Assembly: GCF_001625695.1 (NCBI RefSeq)
Contig: NZ_AUXY01000098.1
Location: 62,001-126,000 of the forward strand
Reading direction: 5' to 3'
DNA from: Pseudoalteromonas luteoviolacea H33-S
GTDB taxonomy: Bacteria > Pseudomonadota > Gammaproteobacteria > Enterobacterales > Alteromonadaceae
Length of the DNA: 64,000 bases
The notes beneath the pieces are model-generated. The model worked only from the letters and a program-made list of their open reading frames with translations. It was not told the DNA's origin and searched no databases. The position numbers and the translations under genes are program-made. How positions within the stretch are numbered: position 1 is the first letter of the stretch; each line of letters starts with the position of its first letter. Positions 42,106 through 50,700 of this stretch are shown here, in pieces.

Positions 42106-43416
42106 ATGTCTGGACAAAACATTCTAAAAACAATAAACGGAGACCGTATTGCCATCGTCAGTGGCCTGCGTACTCCTTTCGCAAAACAAGCAACTGCTTA
42201 TCATCATGTGCCTGCGCTTGATCTGGGTAAAACCGTGGTCAATGAAATGCTGGAACGACTGAACATAGATAAAAAAGAAATTGACCAGCTCGTTTTTGGC
42301 CAAGTGGTTCAAATGCCTGAAGCGCCAAATATCGCCCGTGAAATTGTATTAGGTACGGGTATGCCGGTGTCGGTAGATGCTTATTCTGTATCTCGTGCCT
42401 GTGCGACGAGTTTTCAGGCTGTGGCGAATGTTGCAGAGTCTATTATCGCGGGCCATAGTGCAGTAGGTATTGCTGGAGGTGCCGACTCTTCATCTGTCCT
42501 TCCTATAGGTGTCAGCAAAAAGCTGGCTGGCAGTCTAGTTGACCTTAATAAAGCAAGAACCTTAGGCCAGCGCCTAAAAATCTTCTCTAAATTACGTTTA
42601 AAAGATTTACTACCAGTACCGCCAGCTGTAGCAGAGTATTCTACAGGCCTTTCTATGGGGGATACTGCAGAGCAAATGGCAAAAACACACGGTATCAGTC
42701 GTCAAGAGCAAGATGCATTAGCACATCGTTCACATTCTTTAGCTGCTAAAGCTTGGGACGAAGGGCTTCTATCGCCAGAAGTGATGACTGCGCATGTTGA
42801 GCCATACAAACAATTCATTGATAGAGACAATAATATTCGTGCAAACTCATCCCTTGAAGGGTATGCAAAGCTGCGTCCAGTATTTGATAGAAAACATGGC
42901 TCAGTGACTGCTGCTAACGCAACACCACTGACAGATGGCGCTGCTGCGGTACTCATGATGAGCGAGAGTAAAGCAAAAGCACTTGGCTACGAAATTCTTG
43001 GTTATGTGCGCTCTTACGCCTTCTCTGCCATTGGTGTACATGAAGATATGCTAATGGGTCCTGCACATTCAACGCCTTTAGCATTAGATAGAGCGGGTAT
43101 TGAATTAAAAGATCTAGATTTAATTGAAATGCATGAAGCGTTTGCAGCACAAGCGCTTGCTAATGTGAAGATGTTTGCATCAGACAAGTTTGCGCAAGAG
43201 AAATTGGGCCGCAGTAAAGCCATTGGTGAAATTGATATGGATAAATTCAATGTTAATGGTGGGTCACTTGCTTATGGGCATCCATTTGCAGCAACGGGTG
43301 CCAGACTAATCACACAAAGTTTAAATGAATTAAAACGCCGAGGTGGTGGGCTTGCATTAACAACAGCATGTGCGGCTGGTGGCTTAGGTGCGGCTTTTGT
43401 ATTGGAGAGTGCATAA
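42106..43416 (+). CDS. fadI: 3-ketoacyl-CoA thiolase FadI
   Basis: Thiolase of fatty-acid beta-oxidation, cleaving 3-ketoacyl-CoA into acetyl-CoA and a shortened acyl-CoA. The 436-residue product has the FadI length and N-terminus (RIAIVSGLRTPFAKQATAYHHVPALDLGK). The nucleophilic Cys is in SVSRACATSFQA (C99), with NVNGGSLAYGHPFAATGAR and the second catalytic Cys in TTACAAGGLGAAFV. It abuts fadJ with no gap, forming the FadIJ complex pair. A promoter and FadR-like palindrome lie upstream, so induction by fatty acids is likely. Confidence 0.97.
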   Translation: MSGQNILKTINGDRIAIVSGLRTPFAKQATAYHHVPALDLGKTVVNEMLERLNIDKKEIDQLVFGQVVQMPEAPNIAREIVLGTGMPVSVDAYSVSRACATSFQAVANVAESIIAGHSAVGIAGGADSSSVLPIGVSKKLAGSLVDLNKARTLGQRLKIFSKLRLKDLLPVPPAVAEYSTGLSMGDTAEQMAKTHGISRQEQDALAHRSHSLAAKAWDEGLLSPEVMTAHVEPYKQFIDRDNNIRANSSLEGYAKLRPVFDRKHGSVTAANATPLTDGAAAVLMMSESKAKALGYEILGYVRSYAFSAIGVHEDMLMGPAHSTPLALDRAGIELKDLDLIEMHEAFAAQALANVKMFASDKFAQEKLGRSKAIGEIDMDKFNVNGGSLAYGHPFAATGARLITQSLNELKRRGGGLALTTACAAGGLGAAFVLESA

Positions 43417-45519
43417 ATGTCAGTATTTAATTATGAACTAAATAGTCACAAAGTTGCTTTGGTCACAATTGATGTACCTGGCGAGAAGATGAACACTTTG
43501 CGTGATTCTTTTGCGGACGAGTTGCTTGAAATTCTCGATCAAGGTAAAAAAGATGATGTCACAGGCATGGTCTTTGTGAGCGGTAAAGCGGACAACTTTA
43601 TTGCCGGTGCAGATATCAAAATGCTTGATAATGCGAATACGCGAGAAGATGCACTTAGGCTTTCTGAAATGTGTCAGCAGGCATTTTTCAAAATGAAATC
43701 CTTACCATTCCCAACGGTAGCTGCGATTCATGGTGCGGCTCTGGGTGGCGGGCTAGAGTTTGCTTTGGCATGTGATTACCGAGTGTGTAGCAGCGATGAT
43801 AAAACCAAACTTGGTTTACCTGAAGTACAGCTAGGTCTATTACCGGGCGGTGGCGGTACACAAAGATTACCTAAACTGGTTGGTATTCAAAAAGCGCTTG
43901 AATGGATGTTAACAGGTAAGCAGGTTAGGGCGAAACAAGCGGCTAAAGCGGGCTTGGTCGATGAAAGTGTACCGCAAAGTATATTGATGGAAGTGGCAGT
44001 TAAACTGGCCCGTAAAGGCAAGCCTAAAGGGCGTAAGCCAAAACTAGATAAGTTAAGTCAGCTGTTAGAATCAAATCCGTTTGGTCGCAACATCATTTTC
44101 AAAAAAGCGCAAGAGAATGTTGAGAAGAAAACGGGTGGTCATTACCCGGCTCCACTGGCCATTATCAAGGCTGTTCGCGCGTCTGTAGAGCTTGATGAAC
44201 TAAAAGCATACAAAACGGAAGCAGAAGGGTTTGCTGATTTGGTGATGACAGAGGTCTCGCGTTCATTGCGTGGCATTTTCTTCGCAACAACAGAGATGAA
44301 AAAAGAGTGGCAAAGTGATGATGCCGCTAAAATCGAGCGAGCGGCTGTGCTTGGTGGTGGTTTAATGGGCGCGGGTATCACGCATGTGAGTGCAGCCAAA
44401 GCAGGCGTGAGGGTGCGTATTAAAGACGTTGCGCATCAAGGTATCAGCAATGCACTTAACTATAGCTATAAGATCCTATCGAAAAAGCAAAAGCGCCGTA
44501 TTTTATCTAAAGCGCAAATGCAATCTACGATGAACAGTATCACAGGCACAACGGATTACAGTGGTTTTGAGCATATTGATATTGTGATTGAAGCGGTGTT
44601 TGAAGATCTTGCTTTAAAGCAAGGTATGGTGGCTGATATCGAGCGTGAATGTGCTGAGTCGACAATTTTTGCCAGTAATACTTCCTCATTACCGATTGCA
44701 CAAATTGCTGAAAATGCAGCACGCCCTGAAAATGTGATTGGTTTACATTACTTCTCTCCGGTAGAGAAAATGCCGTTGGTGGAAATCATTCCTCACGAAG
44801 GCACATCGGAAGAGACCATTGCAAAAACAGTTAATTTTGCGCGTAAGCAAGGTAAAACTCCTATTGTTGTAAAAGACAAAGCCGGATTTTATGTAAACAG
44901 AATTTTGGCCCCGTATGTGAACGAAGCTGCAAATCTTCTACTCGCCGGTGAGCCGATTGAAAAAATAGATCAAGCATTGGTTGAGTTTGGCTTCCCGGTC
45001 GGTCCGCTTGCGTTGCTTGACGAAGTTGGGATTGATATAGGTTCTAAGATTGCGCCTATTCTTGAAAAAGAGCTAGGAGCCCGCTTTAAGGCGCCTAATG
45101 CATTCGAGCGCTTGATTGAAAATAAGCGTCTTGGCAGAAAAACCGGCCGTGGTTTTTATACCTATGAAGGTAAAAAAGGCAAAAAGGTGGATGAGTCTGT
45201 TTATGATTTACTTGGGATCACCCAAGCACCTCGTTTAAATAAGCAAGAAATTGCCAACCGCTGTGTCTCGCAAATGCTTAATGAAGCATCACGTTGTTTA
45301 GATGAAGGCATTATTGCTTCAGCAAGAGATGGTGATATCGGGGCTATCTTCGGCATCGGTTTCCCGCCTTTCTTGGGCGGCCCGTTTAGCTACATGGATA
45401 AACGTGGCATTAATAAGGTGTGCTCAGAGCTATCTACTTATGCAACCGAAAATGATGTTTTCACTCCTTCAGAACCGTTAAAAGCAAAAGCTGAAGCGGG
45501 TGAAGCTTACTATAGTTAA
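43417..45519 (+). CDS. fadJ: Multifunctional fatty-acid oxidation protein FadJ
   Basis: The alpha subunit of the beta-oxidation complex, 700 residues. The N-terminal enoyl-CoA hydratase/isomerase domain (residues 1-200) shows VSGKADNFIAGADI, AAIHGAALGGGLEFALACDYR and GLPEVQLGLLPGGGGTQRLPK. The NAD-binding 3-hydroxyacyl-CoA dehydrogenase domain starts near 305 (AAVLGGGLMGAGITHVSAAKAG), with GLHYFSPVEKMPLVEII and the C-terminal GRKTGRGFYTYEG. ATG follows the fadI stop directly. A strong terminator ends the operon. Confidence 0.97.
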   Translation: MSVFNYELNSHKVALVTIDVPGEKMNTLRDSFADELLEILDQGKKDDVTGMVFVSGKADNFIAGADIKMLDNANTREDALRLSEMCQQAFFKMKSLPFPTVAAIHGAALGGGLEFALACDYRVCSSDDKTKLGLPEVQLGLLPGGGGTQRLPKLVGIQKALEWMLTGKQVRAKQAAKAGLVDESVPQSILMEVAVKLARKGKPKGRKPKLDKLSQLLESNPFGRNIIFKKAQENVEKKTGGHYPAPLAIIKAVRASVELDELKAYKTEAEGFADLVMTEVSRSLRGIFFATTEMKKEWQSDDAAKIERAAVLGGGLMGAGITHVSAAKAGVRVRIKDVAHQGISNALNYSYKILSKKQKRRILSKAQMQSTMNSITGTTDYSGFEHIDIVIEAVFEDLALKQGMVADIERECAESTIFASNTSSLPIAQIAENAARPENVIGLHYFSPVEKMPLVEIIPHEGTSEETIAKTVNFARKQGKTPIVVKDKAGFYVNRILAPYVNEAANLLLAGEPIEKIDQALVEFGFPVGPLALLDEVGIDIGSKIAPILEKELGARFKAPNAFERLIENKRLGRKTGRGFYTYEGKKGKKVDESVYDLLGITQAPRLNKQEIANRCVSQMLNEASRCLDEGIIASARDGDIGAIFGIGFPPFLGGPFSYMDKRGINKVCSELSTYATENDVFTPSEPLKAKAEAGEAYYS

Positions 45520-45531
45520 TCTTCTTTACTT

Positions 45532-45570
45532 GGGAAAACACGAAAAACATTCGTGTTTTCCCTAATTTTT
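45532..45570 (+). terminator. Rho-independent terminator of fadIJ
   Basis: A 13-bp perfect stem GGGAAAACACGAA / TTCGTGTTTTCCC with a five-base loop is followed by TAATTTTTT. Confidence 0.92.
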
Positions 45571-45703
45571 TCCCCTACCTGAATTCTCTCTGAATATTAA
45601 TATTTTATTAAATGTGAAAAAGTCTTCCCGTTAACTTGTTATTTACCGTTGTTTAACTTTTGTGTTTCTGGCTTGCTTGCTATTAAAAGATATTTAAAAT
45701 CAA

Positions 45704-45733
45704 TTGACTAAAGATTTTCAGTGCCATTTTAAT
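45704..45733 (+). promoter_or_regulatory. Possible promoter of the first small-peptide gene
   Basis: TTGACT (45704-45709), an 18-base spacer and TTTAAT (45728-45733) would give a leader of about 85 bases. Beyond this and the fadJ terminator, the 306-base gap shows nothing clear. Confidence 0.4.
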
Positions 45734-45825
45734 CCGCCTTTTAGGTTGAATATTAATCATTGGCACAGTGTTTTTATTTGTATTATTTTTTACACAGCTT
45801 TATTTGTGTTGATAAAGGAATAAAA

Positions 45826-46056
45826 ATGAAAAAATTAAATTTGTTAATGGTTTTTGTACTTTTGTTTAGTACGTTTTATGCGGCGGCTGCTGATAAATAT
45901 TACACAGCATATGGTGGCAGCGAAGCAAGTGCCACTACAAATGTTATCCGAGCTTGGAGAGAGGCGGCTAACTCCTCAAACACACCAACGAGTGTTCAAT
46001 GTCAAAGAGTTGGTCTGGGCTCTGTATGGCAATGCACGGCACGTGGTTATGCGTAA
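45826..46056 (+). CDS. Small secreted two-cysteine peptide, copy 1
   Basis: I recognise no described family. The 76-residue precursor has a clear signal peptide (MKKLNLLMVFVLLFSTFYAAAA), leaving about 54 residues. The mature part shares with the two following genes an A-x-G-type turn, an Ala/Asn-rich helix with I-x-A-W (VIRAWREAANSS), P-x-x-x-C, and C-terminal VWQCTARGYA. It holds two Cys, probably forming one disulfide. ATG at 45826 is preceded by AAAGGAA; the longer frame from 45760 has no signal peptide. Toxin, bacteriocin, inhibitor or adhesion roles are all open. Confidence 0.75.
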   Translation: MKKLNLLMVFVLLFSTFYAAAADKYYTAYGGSEASATTNVIRAWREAANSSNTPTSVQCQRVGLGSVWQCTARGYA

Positions 46057-46292
46057 TGCAACTTGTGCGTTTTAAATTAACCGAGGTGTATATTCTTAGT
46101 TAATTTTATTCTACTTATAAAGTGCTCAGCAGCTTTAATCGTAGTCAAAATTTTTCATTCAAAGCTTAAAAGTCAAGTTTGAAAAAAGTGCGGCAATATA
46201 AGGCTTTTAGACATGCAGTTTACTCTAAAGTGCTATGTTGAAGAGTCGTATAGCCAAGTAAAAAAAGAAAGTTAATTCAAAAGGAATTTTAA

Positions 46293-46523
46293 ATGAAGTT
46301 ATTAAATAAAATAGCAATTTCAACATTATTATTAGGGTCATGTGCGGTGTCTGCTAGTCAGAATTATTTTGAGATATATGCAGATGGTACAACTCAGGGA
46401 CGGGCTCATCATAATGTTAAAGTAGCTTGGTGGTGGGTTACTCAATCAGCAGGCATCCCTTCAATTAGATGCGAGCAAACGCGTGTAGATCGTTGGAGAT
46501 GTTACGCTCGAGTATATAGATAG
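46293..46523 (+). CDS. Small secreted two-cysteine peptide, copy 2
   Basis: A 76-residue precursor with a signal peptide (MKLLNKIAISTLLLGSCAVSA). The mature part keeps the family frame: VKVAWWWVTQSAGIPSIRCEQTRVDRWRCYARVYR, with the helix A-W, I-P-x-x-x-C and W-x-C-x-A. It is the most divergent copy, more basic at the C-terminus, and ends VYR rather than GYA. Two Cys remain after removal of the signal. A good ribosome-binding site (AAGGAA, six bases before ATG) supports the start. It lies 236 bases from copy 1; no terminator separates them. Confidence 0.7.
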   Translation: MKLLNKIAISTLLLGSCAVSASQNYFEIYADGTTQGRAHHNVKVAWWWVTQSAGIPSIRCEQTRVDRWRCYARVYR

Positions 46524-46596
46524 AACGGTCATATATTTAACTTTGAACTGAAAGCGTTTTTTCCTAAAAACTATCGTATGGCAGGTTGTGACGTAA

Positions 46597-46713
46597 TGGG
46601 ATGTAAGCTTAAACATATTTAGGAATGTCATTCCATTGAATATCAGACGAGTAAAAAGCTGGATATTTAAAACCGGTCCTGAATGGACATGTTATGCGTC
46701 AGGGTATGCATGA
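46597..46713 (+). pseudogene. Decayed fourth copy of the small-peptide family
   Basis: In frame from 46597 to the stop at 46711-46713 the DNA encodes a C-terminus KSWIFKTGPEWTCYASGYA. Aligned without gaps to the end of copy 3 (RCQYIGVGPGWQCRAWGYA), 8 of 19 residues are identical, including G-P, W, C, A and GYA. The first Cys is replaced by Ser. No start codon, signal peptide or helix is found before it, since a stop lies at 46594. It is therefore a relic of a lost paralogue. Confidence 0.6.
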
Positions 46714-46798
46714 CCATTAAATTATTTTAGTAGCTTAATATTTTTAAGTAGTTATTAGGGAGGTTTTAAATCTCCAAAAGAGTTATATTTAAAGGAAT

Positions 46799-47068
46799 AT
46801 GAAATTGAAATTAGTAAAATTAATAGGTCTTTGTGCTGGATTATGTTTGTCAACAAGCTATGTAAATGCAAAGCCCTCTGAAACTCATACAATTAAACCA
46901 GCTGGGTACGTGTCAGCTTCTGCTTTTGGTTACAGCGAATCAAATGCTACGCAAATTGTCATTGCAGCTTGGCAGAAAAAAGCTGGCTCTTCGAAAATCC
47001 CATTCTATAGATGCCAATACATAGGTGTTGGGCCTGGTTGGCAATGCAGAGCCTGGGGTTATGCTTAA
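46799..47068 (+). CDS. Small secreted two-cysteine peptide, copy 3
   Basis: An 89-residue precursor with a signal peptide (residues 1-24, ending in YVNA). The mature chain starts with an extra linker (KPSETHTIKPAGY). It then follows the family pattern: SASAFGYSESNATQIVIAAWQKKAGSSKIPFYRC and VGPGWQCRAWGYA. It is closest to copy 1. Two Cys are in the mature part. The ribosome-binding site AAAGGA lies very close to the ATG. A terminator follows and separates it from a convergent subtilisin-like protease. Confidence 0.72.
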   Translation: MKLKLVKLIGLCAGLCLSTSYVNAKPSETHTIKPAGYVSASAFGYSESNATQIVIAAWQKKAGSSKIPFYRCQYIGVGPGWQCRAWGYA

Positions 47069-47091
47069 CTCTGAACCAGCTTCCATTATAT

Positions 47092-47120
47092 AGAGAGCTA
47101 CTTATGTAGCTCTCTTTTTT
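47092..47120 (+). terminator. Terminator after the small-peptide cluster
   Basis: A perfect 10-bp stem AGAGAGCTAC / GTAGCTCTCT with a four-base loop is followed by TTTTT. It lies between the convergent peptide and protease genes. Confidence 0.9.
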
Positions 47121-47123
47121 GGA

Positions 47124-48965
47124 TTAGTGACCGTAGAACGTGATGCTCCAACCAGTCAACTGGCCCGGTTTAGTGTTGTTAGGCTGCACTTTGTCACTAC
47201 GCTGTGGTGTAACTGTCAGTGAGTTTTCAACAAACTTACCTGTGCCAAGGTCATATACTCGCTCAGACCAAGCGTCTTTAGCGTTTGTATCGATAATGCG
47301 AAGTTTCCAATCACCTTTTGCAGACTCACCATAGAAGTGGTTTGACAGAATAACGTTACCGTTGAACTTATTACCTTCGATATCAGTACCCGCAGTTAAA
47401 ATAACGCTACGTGTGTTGCTTGGAGAGATAAGCTCAATTGATAAATCGCCTAGGCGGTCATGTTCTAAGTCTAGGTGTACTCTTACACCTTCTACAGTTA
47501 GGTTTTCTGTTTGAGTATGAACAGACTCGGTACCAGAGAAATCACCATCGTAAATGAATGCATCAGCAGCAACTGGCACATCGTACGATTTGATTTGTAA
47601 ATCCCCAAGGATTGGACCTGTTAGCAATGCTTTTTCAACCGCTGCATCAACATTTACTAGACCAAAACCATAATCATAATGGAATGCGTGACCTGCGCCG
47701 TTAACCTGCCAGCTAGGAATGGCTTCGTAGTCACCAATCATACGTGGTTTTGCATCTGCATCTACTTTTGTAGCAGTTGTGATCATCAGGTGTCTAACAT
47801 CACGCCATGAAAGCTGGTGGTTCGCTGACATAATTAGGGCAACTGCGCCAGAAAGTGCAGGGGCTGCAGCAGACGTACCATTCATATTAAACGCGTACAT
47901 TGGGTTTTCACACTGTGCTTCTGTTGCATCAGTACACCATTTTGGTAACGCTGTCGTTACAGTTGCTGGGCTATAGCGGCCCCACTCACCAGCTGGTGCC
48001 GTAAGTAATACAGCTGAACCACCTGTAGAGTATGCAGCAAGGTTACCTTTAGCATTTAATGCAGAAACTGTTAGGTTCCAGAAGTTGGCGTTAGTTGGAT
48101 CTGCAATTGAAGCATCATATGCAGGTAGTGCATAACCATTCGGGTAGATAAGGGTAAGAAGGCCATTATCTCTATCTAACCAGCGGCCACCAATGTAGTG
48201 GCTGTTACCAGCTGATTTAACCGCCATTGCACCACGACCACCGTGACTTTCAGTTACAGCTTTTTTAGTCACATTATCGATATTATCGAAGAAACCACGA
48301 TAATCGCCATAAATGCTAGCATCAGAGAATGCATAACCAATACTTTGGTTAATAACGCGTGCATCTGTATGCTTGTTCATCGGTGCAACAGCACCATCCA
48401 TATCCATTACGGCACGAATTGCAACGTCACGACCTACGTAGTTACGTTCATTACCAATTAAATTAGCACCTGTTAATGTTGCAGCAGGAGCAACACCACG
48501 GCCACCTTGACCATTATATGCAGCAGCTGCAGCAATACCTGCTACTTTAGTGCCATGGTCGTCAATCGTTAGACGACCTCTAGAGAAGTACTGATAAATA
48601 TATGGGTCAGGGTTAAGTACATCACCTTGTGCCATATTTGGTGCAAGGTCCGGGTGGTAAGTAGCAAGGCCGTCATCAATAACAGCAATGTTGATACCTT
48701 GGCCTAAAATACCACGGCGATGTGTGAAATCGAGGTTTAAGTCAATACCAGCTACGCCCGGAGTGATGGCACCAGCATGTTGGCCATTGTTCTGTAAATG
48801 CCACTGATGTACCACAAGTGGATCACCACCAGCTAGTTGATATGTATATTCCCATACATGTTTTGATGGGTCATATTCTTGAGCACTGTTATCAAATGTT
48901 TGCGCGTTTGCTTGACCAAGTGCTAGTAGTAAACCAGCAGTCACTATATTCAATTTATTATTCAT
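47124..48965 (-). CDS. Secreted subtilisin/kexin-like serine protease with a P domain
   Basis: An S8-family protease of 613 residues with a signal peptide (MNNKLNIVTAGLLLALGQANA). The catalytic triad is visible: Asp in IAVIDDGLATYHPDLA, His in DDHGTKVAGIAAA and Ser in MNGTSAAAPALSGAVALIM, with the oxyanion Asn in VKSAGNSH. After the catalytic domain (to about residue 450) comes a P/homo-B domain (about 485-613; LEHDRLGDLSIELISPSNTRSVIL, GDWKLRIIDTNAKD, TGWSITFYGH) as in kexin and furin-like convertases. A pro-region is short or absent. Kexin-like enzymes cleave after basic pairs; specificity is not proven here. It converges on the small-peptide genes. Confidence 0.92.
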   Translation of the reverse strand: MNNKLNIVTAGLLLALGQANAQTFDNSAQEYDPSKHVWEYTYQLAGGDPLVVHQWHLQNNGQHAGAITPGVAGIDLNLDFTHRRGILGQGINIAVIDDGLATYHPDLAPNMAQGDVLNPDPYIYQYFSRGRLTIDDHGTKVAGIAAAAAYNGQGGRGVAPAATLTGANLIGNERNYVGRDVAIRAVMDMDGAVAPMNKHTDARVINQSIGYAFSDASIYGDYRGFFDNIDNVTKKAVTESHGGRGAMAVKSAGNSHYIGGRWLDRDNGLLTLIYPNGYALPAYDASIADPTNANFWNLTVSALNAKGNLAAYSTGGSAVLLTAPAGEWGRYSPATVTTALPKWCTDATEAQCENPMYAFNMNGTSAAAPALSGAVALIMSANHQLSWRDVRHLMITTATKVDADAKPRMIGDYEAIPSWQVNGAGHAFHYDYGFGLVNVDAAVEKALLTGPILGDLQIKSYDVPVAADAFIYDGDFSGTESVHTQTENLTVEGVRVHLDLEHDRLGDLSIELISPSNTRSVILTAGTDIEGNKFNGNVILSNHFYGESAKGDWKLRIIDTNAKDAWSERVYDLGTGKFVENSLTVTPQRSDKVQPNNTKPGQLTGWSITFYGH

Positions 48966-49308
48966 TATTTTTCCGCTTTATTAAAAGTGTTCAATTAATC
49001 AAACTAGGAATATTTTAAAAAATAACACTTGCGCGCAAAAATTTTACTTTTATGCATCTTGTTGTATCAATTGTTTTATGAAATTAACCAAAAAAGGGTG
49101 TGAAACGAGAGTAGACCTGTCTGATTTTTGTTTAGTTCAGCCGATCTAAAAGATATGTAATGAAGAGAAGAAACTGATCTTTATGAGTTTTAAGCCTGTA
49201 TTAATGACTATCTTGGAATGTAAGTCTATGTAAAGTTTATTGTGCCGTTGCAAACCTGCACAGTAAACTAAAATAGTAATCTAGAGTAAAGCCGATAGGA
49301 ATATAATA
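48966..49308. other. Divergent intergenic region between the protease and the RND operon
   Basis: About 340 bases without a gene I can support. Promoters for both divergent units must lie here, but no box pair stands out. AGGA lies ten bases before the first efflux gene. Confidence 0.5.
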
Positions 49309-50700
49309 ATGTGGCTAAAAACTTCGCTTGTAGCAGTCTTGCCAGCGCTGTTATTAGGCTGTCAAGCGACAAGTCAAATTGATAGCGACTACCTCTCAAA
49401 CATTCAGTCCCCAGAATCATGGCAACACAAACATACTACAGGTGAAGTAAGTATGAATTGGTTGCAGCAGCTTACCAACGCGCAAGTACATGGCTTAGTT
49501 TCATTAGCATTAGAAAACAACTTAAATTTACAACGCAAATCAATGGATGTTGAAGCTGCACAGCAGCAGCTTATTAGCAGTGGAAGCGCGTTGTGGCCAA
49601 CATTATCAATTGACCTAGACAGTAGTCGGCGCAAATCAACATCAGAACAGTATTCTACAGGGCATTCTTTGGCGCTGAGTATGAATTATGAATTGGACTT
49701 GTGGGGTAAGTTAAGCGATGAAGCGCGTCAAGCCAATCTGAATGTGATGGCTAGTATGGCAGAGTACAAGCAGCAAACTTATGGTTTAGTTGCAGACGTG
49801 GTTGTAAGCTGGTTTGCTGTGATTGAGGGTAAAACGCAAAAAACTTTATTGGAACGCCGTTTGGAAGTAGTAGAGCAAAACCTCGATATTATTGAGTCAG
49901 GCTACAAGCAAGGTCTCAATAGTGCTTTAGATGTGTATCTTGCTCGGACTGAGTTGAGCAATGAGCAAGCTAAGTTGGCGCAACAAGAGACGCTTGTAAC
50001 GACCACAATACGTAAGCTTGAACGGTTAGTGGGTGAGTATCCCAGCGGCTTACTGGCGGTTAATGCGCAGTTGCCCTTACTTGAGTCAGCAATTTCTCTC
50101 GGGGTGCCCTCGATGCTTCTTACAAGGAAACCAGCACTTATGGCTAGCTGGTATCAGTTATTGGCGCAAGACGCGGCACTAGCATATGCCCATAAACAGC
50201 GCTTTCCTAGTATTAACATCAGCGCCAGTTATGGTTCTGGTGGAGAGCAATTATCGGATGCATTTTCATTCTCTGCCGCTGGTTGGTCTCTCATATCAGG
50301 TATATCTGCGCCACTTTTTAATGCTGGTAATCTCGCCGCCAGGGAAGAGCTAGCTAGAATCGAGTTAAAGTCCAAAGAATTGATGTACTTAAATAGCCTT
50401 CAAGATGCTTTTGCAGCCGTAGAAAACGGTATTAGCAAAGAAGCATCTTTGAAGAGGCGCTATGAGGAAACGCTGGTAGCTCAGAAAAATGCACAATTAG
50501 CAGAGCAGTTGTCGTTTGAGCAGTATCAAAAAGGTCTAGTCAGTTACACCACAGTACTTGATGCTCAAAAGCGGTCATTTGACGCGCAAAGCAGCCTTAT
50601 TTCAATAAAAAACGAGTTGATTAAAAATCGTGTAGAACTCCATCTTGCACTTGGTGGTGATTTTCAACAGACAGAGGAAGTAAGCAATGACATTAGCTAA
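49309..50700 (+). CDS. NodT/TolC-type outer-membrane efflux lipoprotein
   Basis: The outer-membrane channel of a tripartite RND pump, 463 residues. The lipoprotein signal ends in the lipobox LLLGC (Cys about residue 18). Repeated helical segments follow (VHGLVSLALENNLNLQRKSMDVEAAQQQLISSGSALWPTLSIDLDSSRR, LDLWGKLSDEARQANLNVMASMAEYKQQ, FNAGNLAAREELARIELKSKELMYLNSLQDAFAAVENGI), giving the OEP architecture. It overlaps the adaptor gene by 14 bases. It is the first gene of a complete three-gene pump operon. Confidence 0.93.
   Translation: MWLKTSLVAVLPALLLGCQATSQIDSDYLSNIQSPESWQHKHTTGEVSMNWLQQLTNAQVHGLVSLALENNLNLQRKSMDVEAAQQQLISSGSALWPTLSIDLDSSRRKSTSEQYSTGHSLALSMNYELDLWGKLSDEARQANLNVMASMAEYKQQTYGLVADVVVSWFAVIEGKTQKTLLERRLEVVEQNLDIIESGYKQGLNSALDVYLARTELSNEQAKLAQQETLVTTTIRKLERLVGEYPSGLLAVNAQLPLLESAISLGVPSMLLTRKPALMASWYQLLAQDAALAYAHKQRFPSINISASYGSGGEQLSDAFSFSAAGWSLISGISAPLFNAGNLAAREELARIELKSKELMYLNSLQDAFAAVENGISKEASLKRRYEETLVAQKNAQLAEQLSFEQYQKGLVSYTTVLDAQKRSFDAQSSLISIKNELIKNRVELHLALGGDFQQTEEVSNDIS

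Noticed and set aside
45760..45825. A 22-codon N-terminal extension of small peptide copy 1
   Set aside because: The ATG at 45826 has AAAGGAA upstream and starts directly at a signal peptide.
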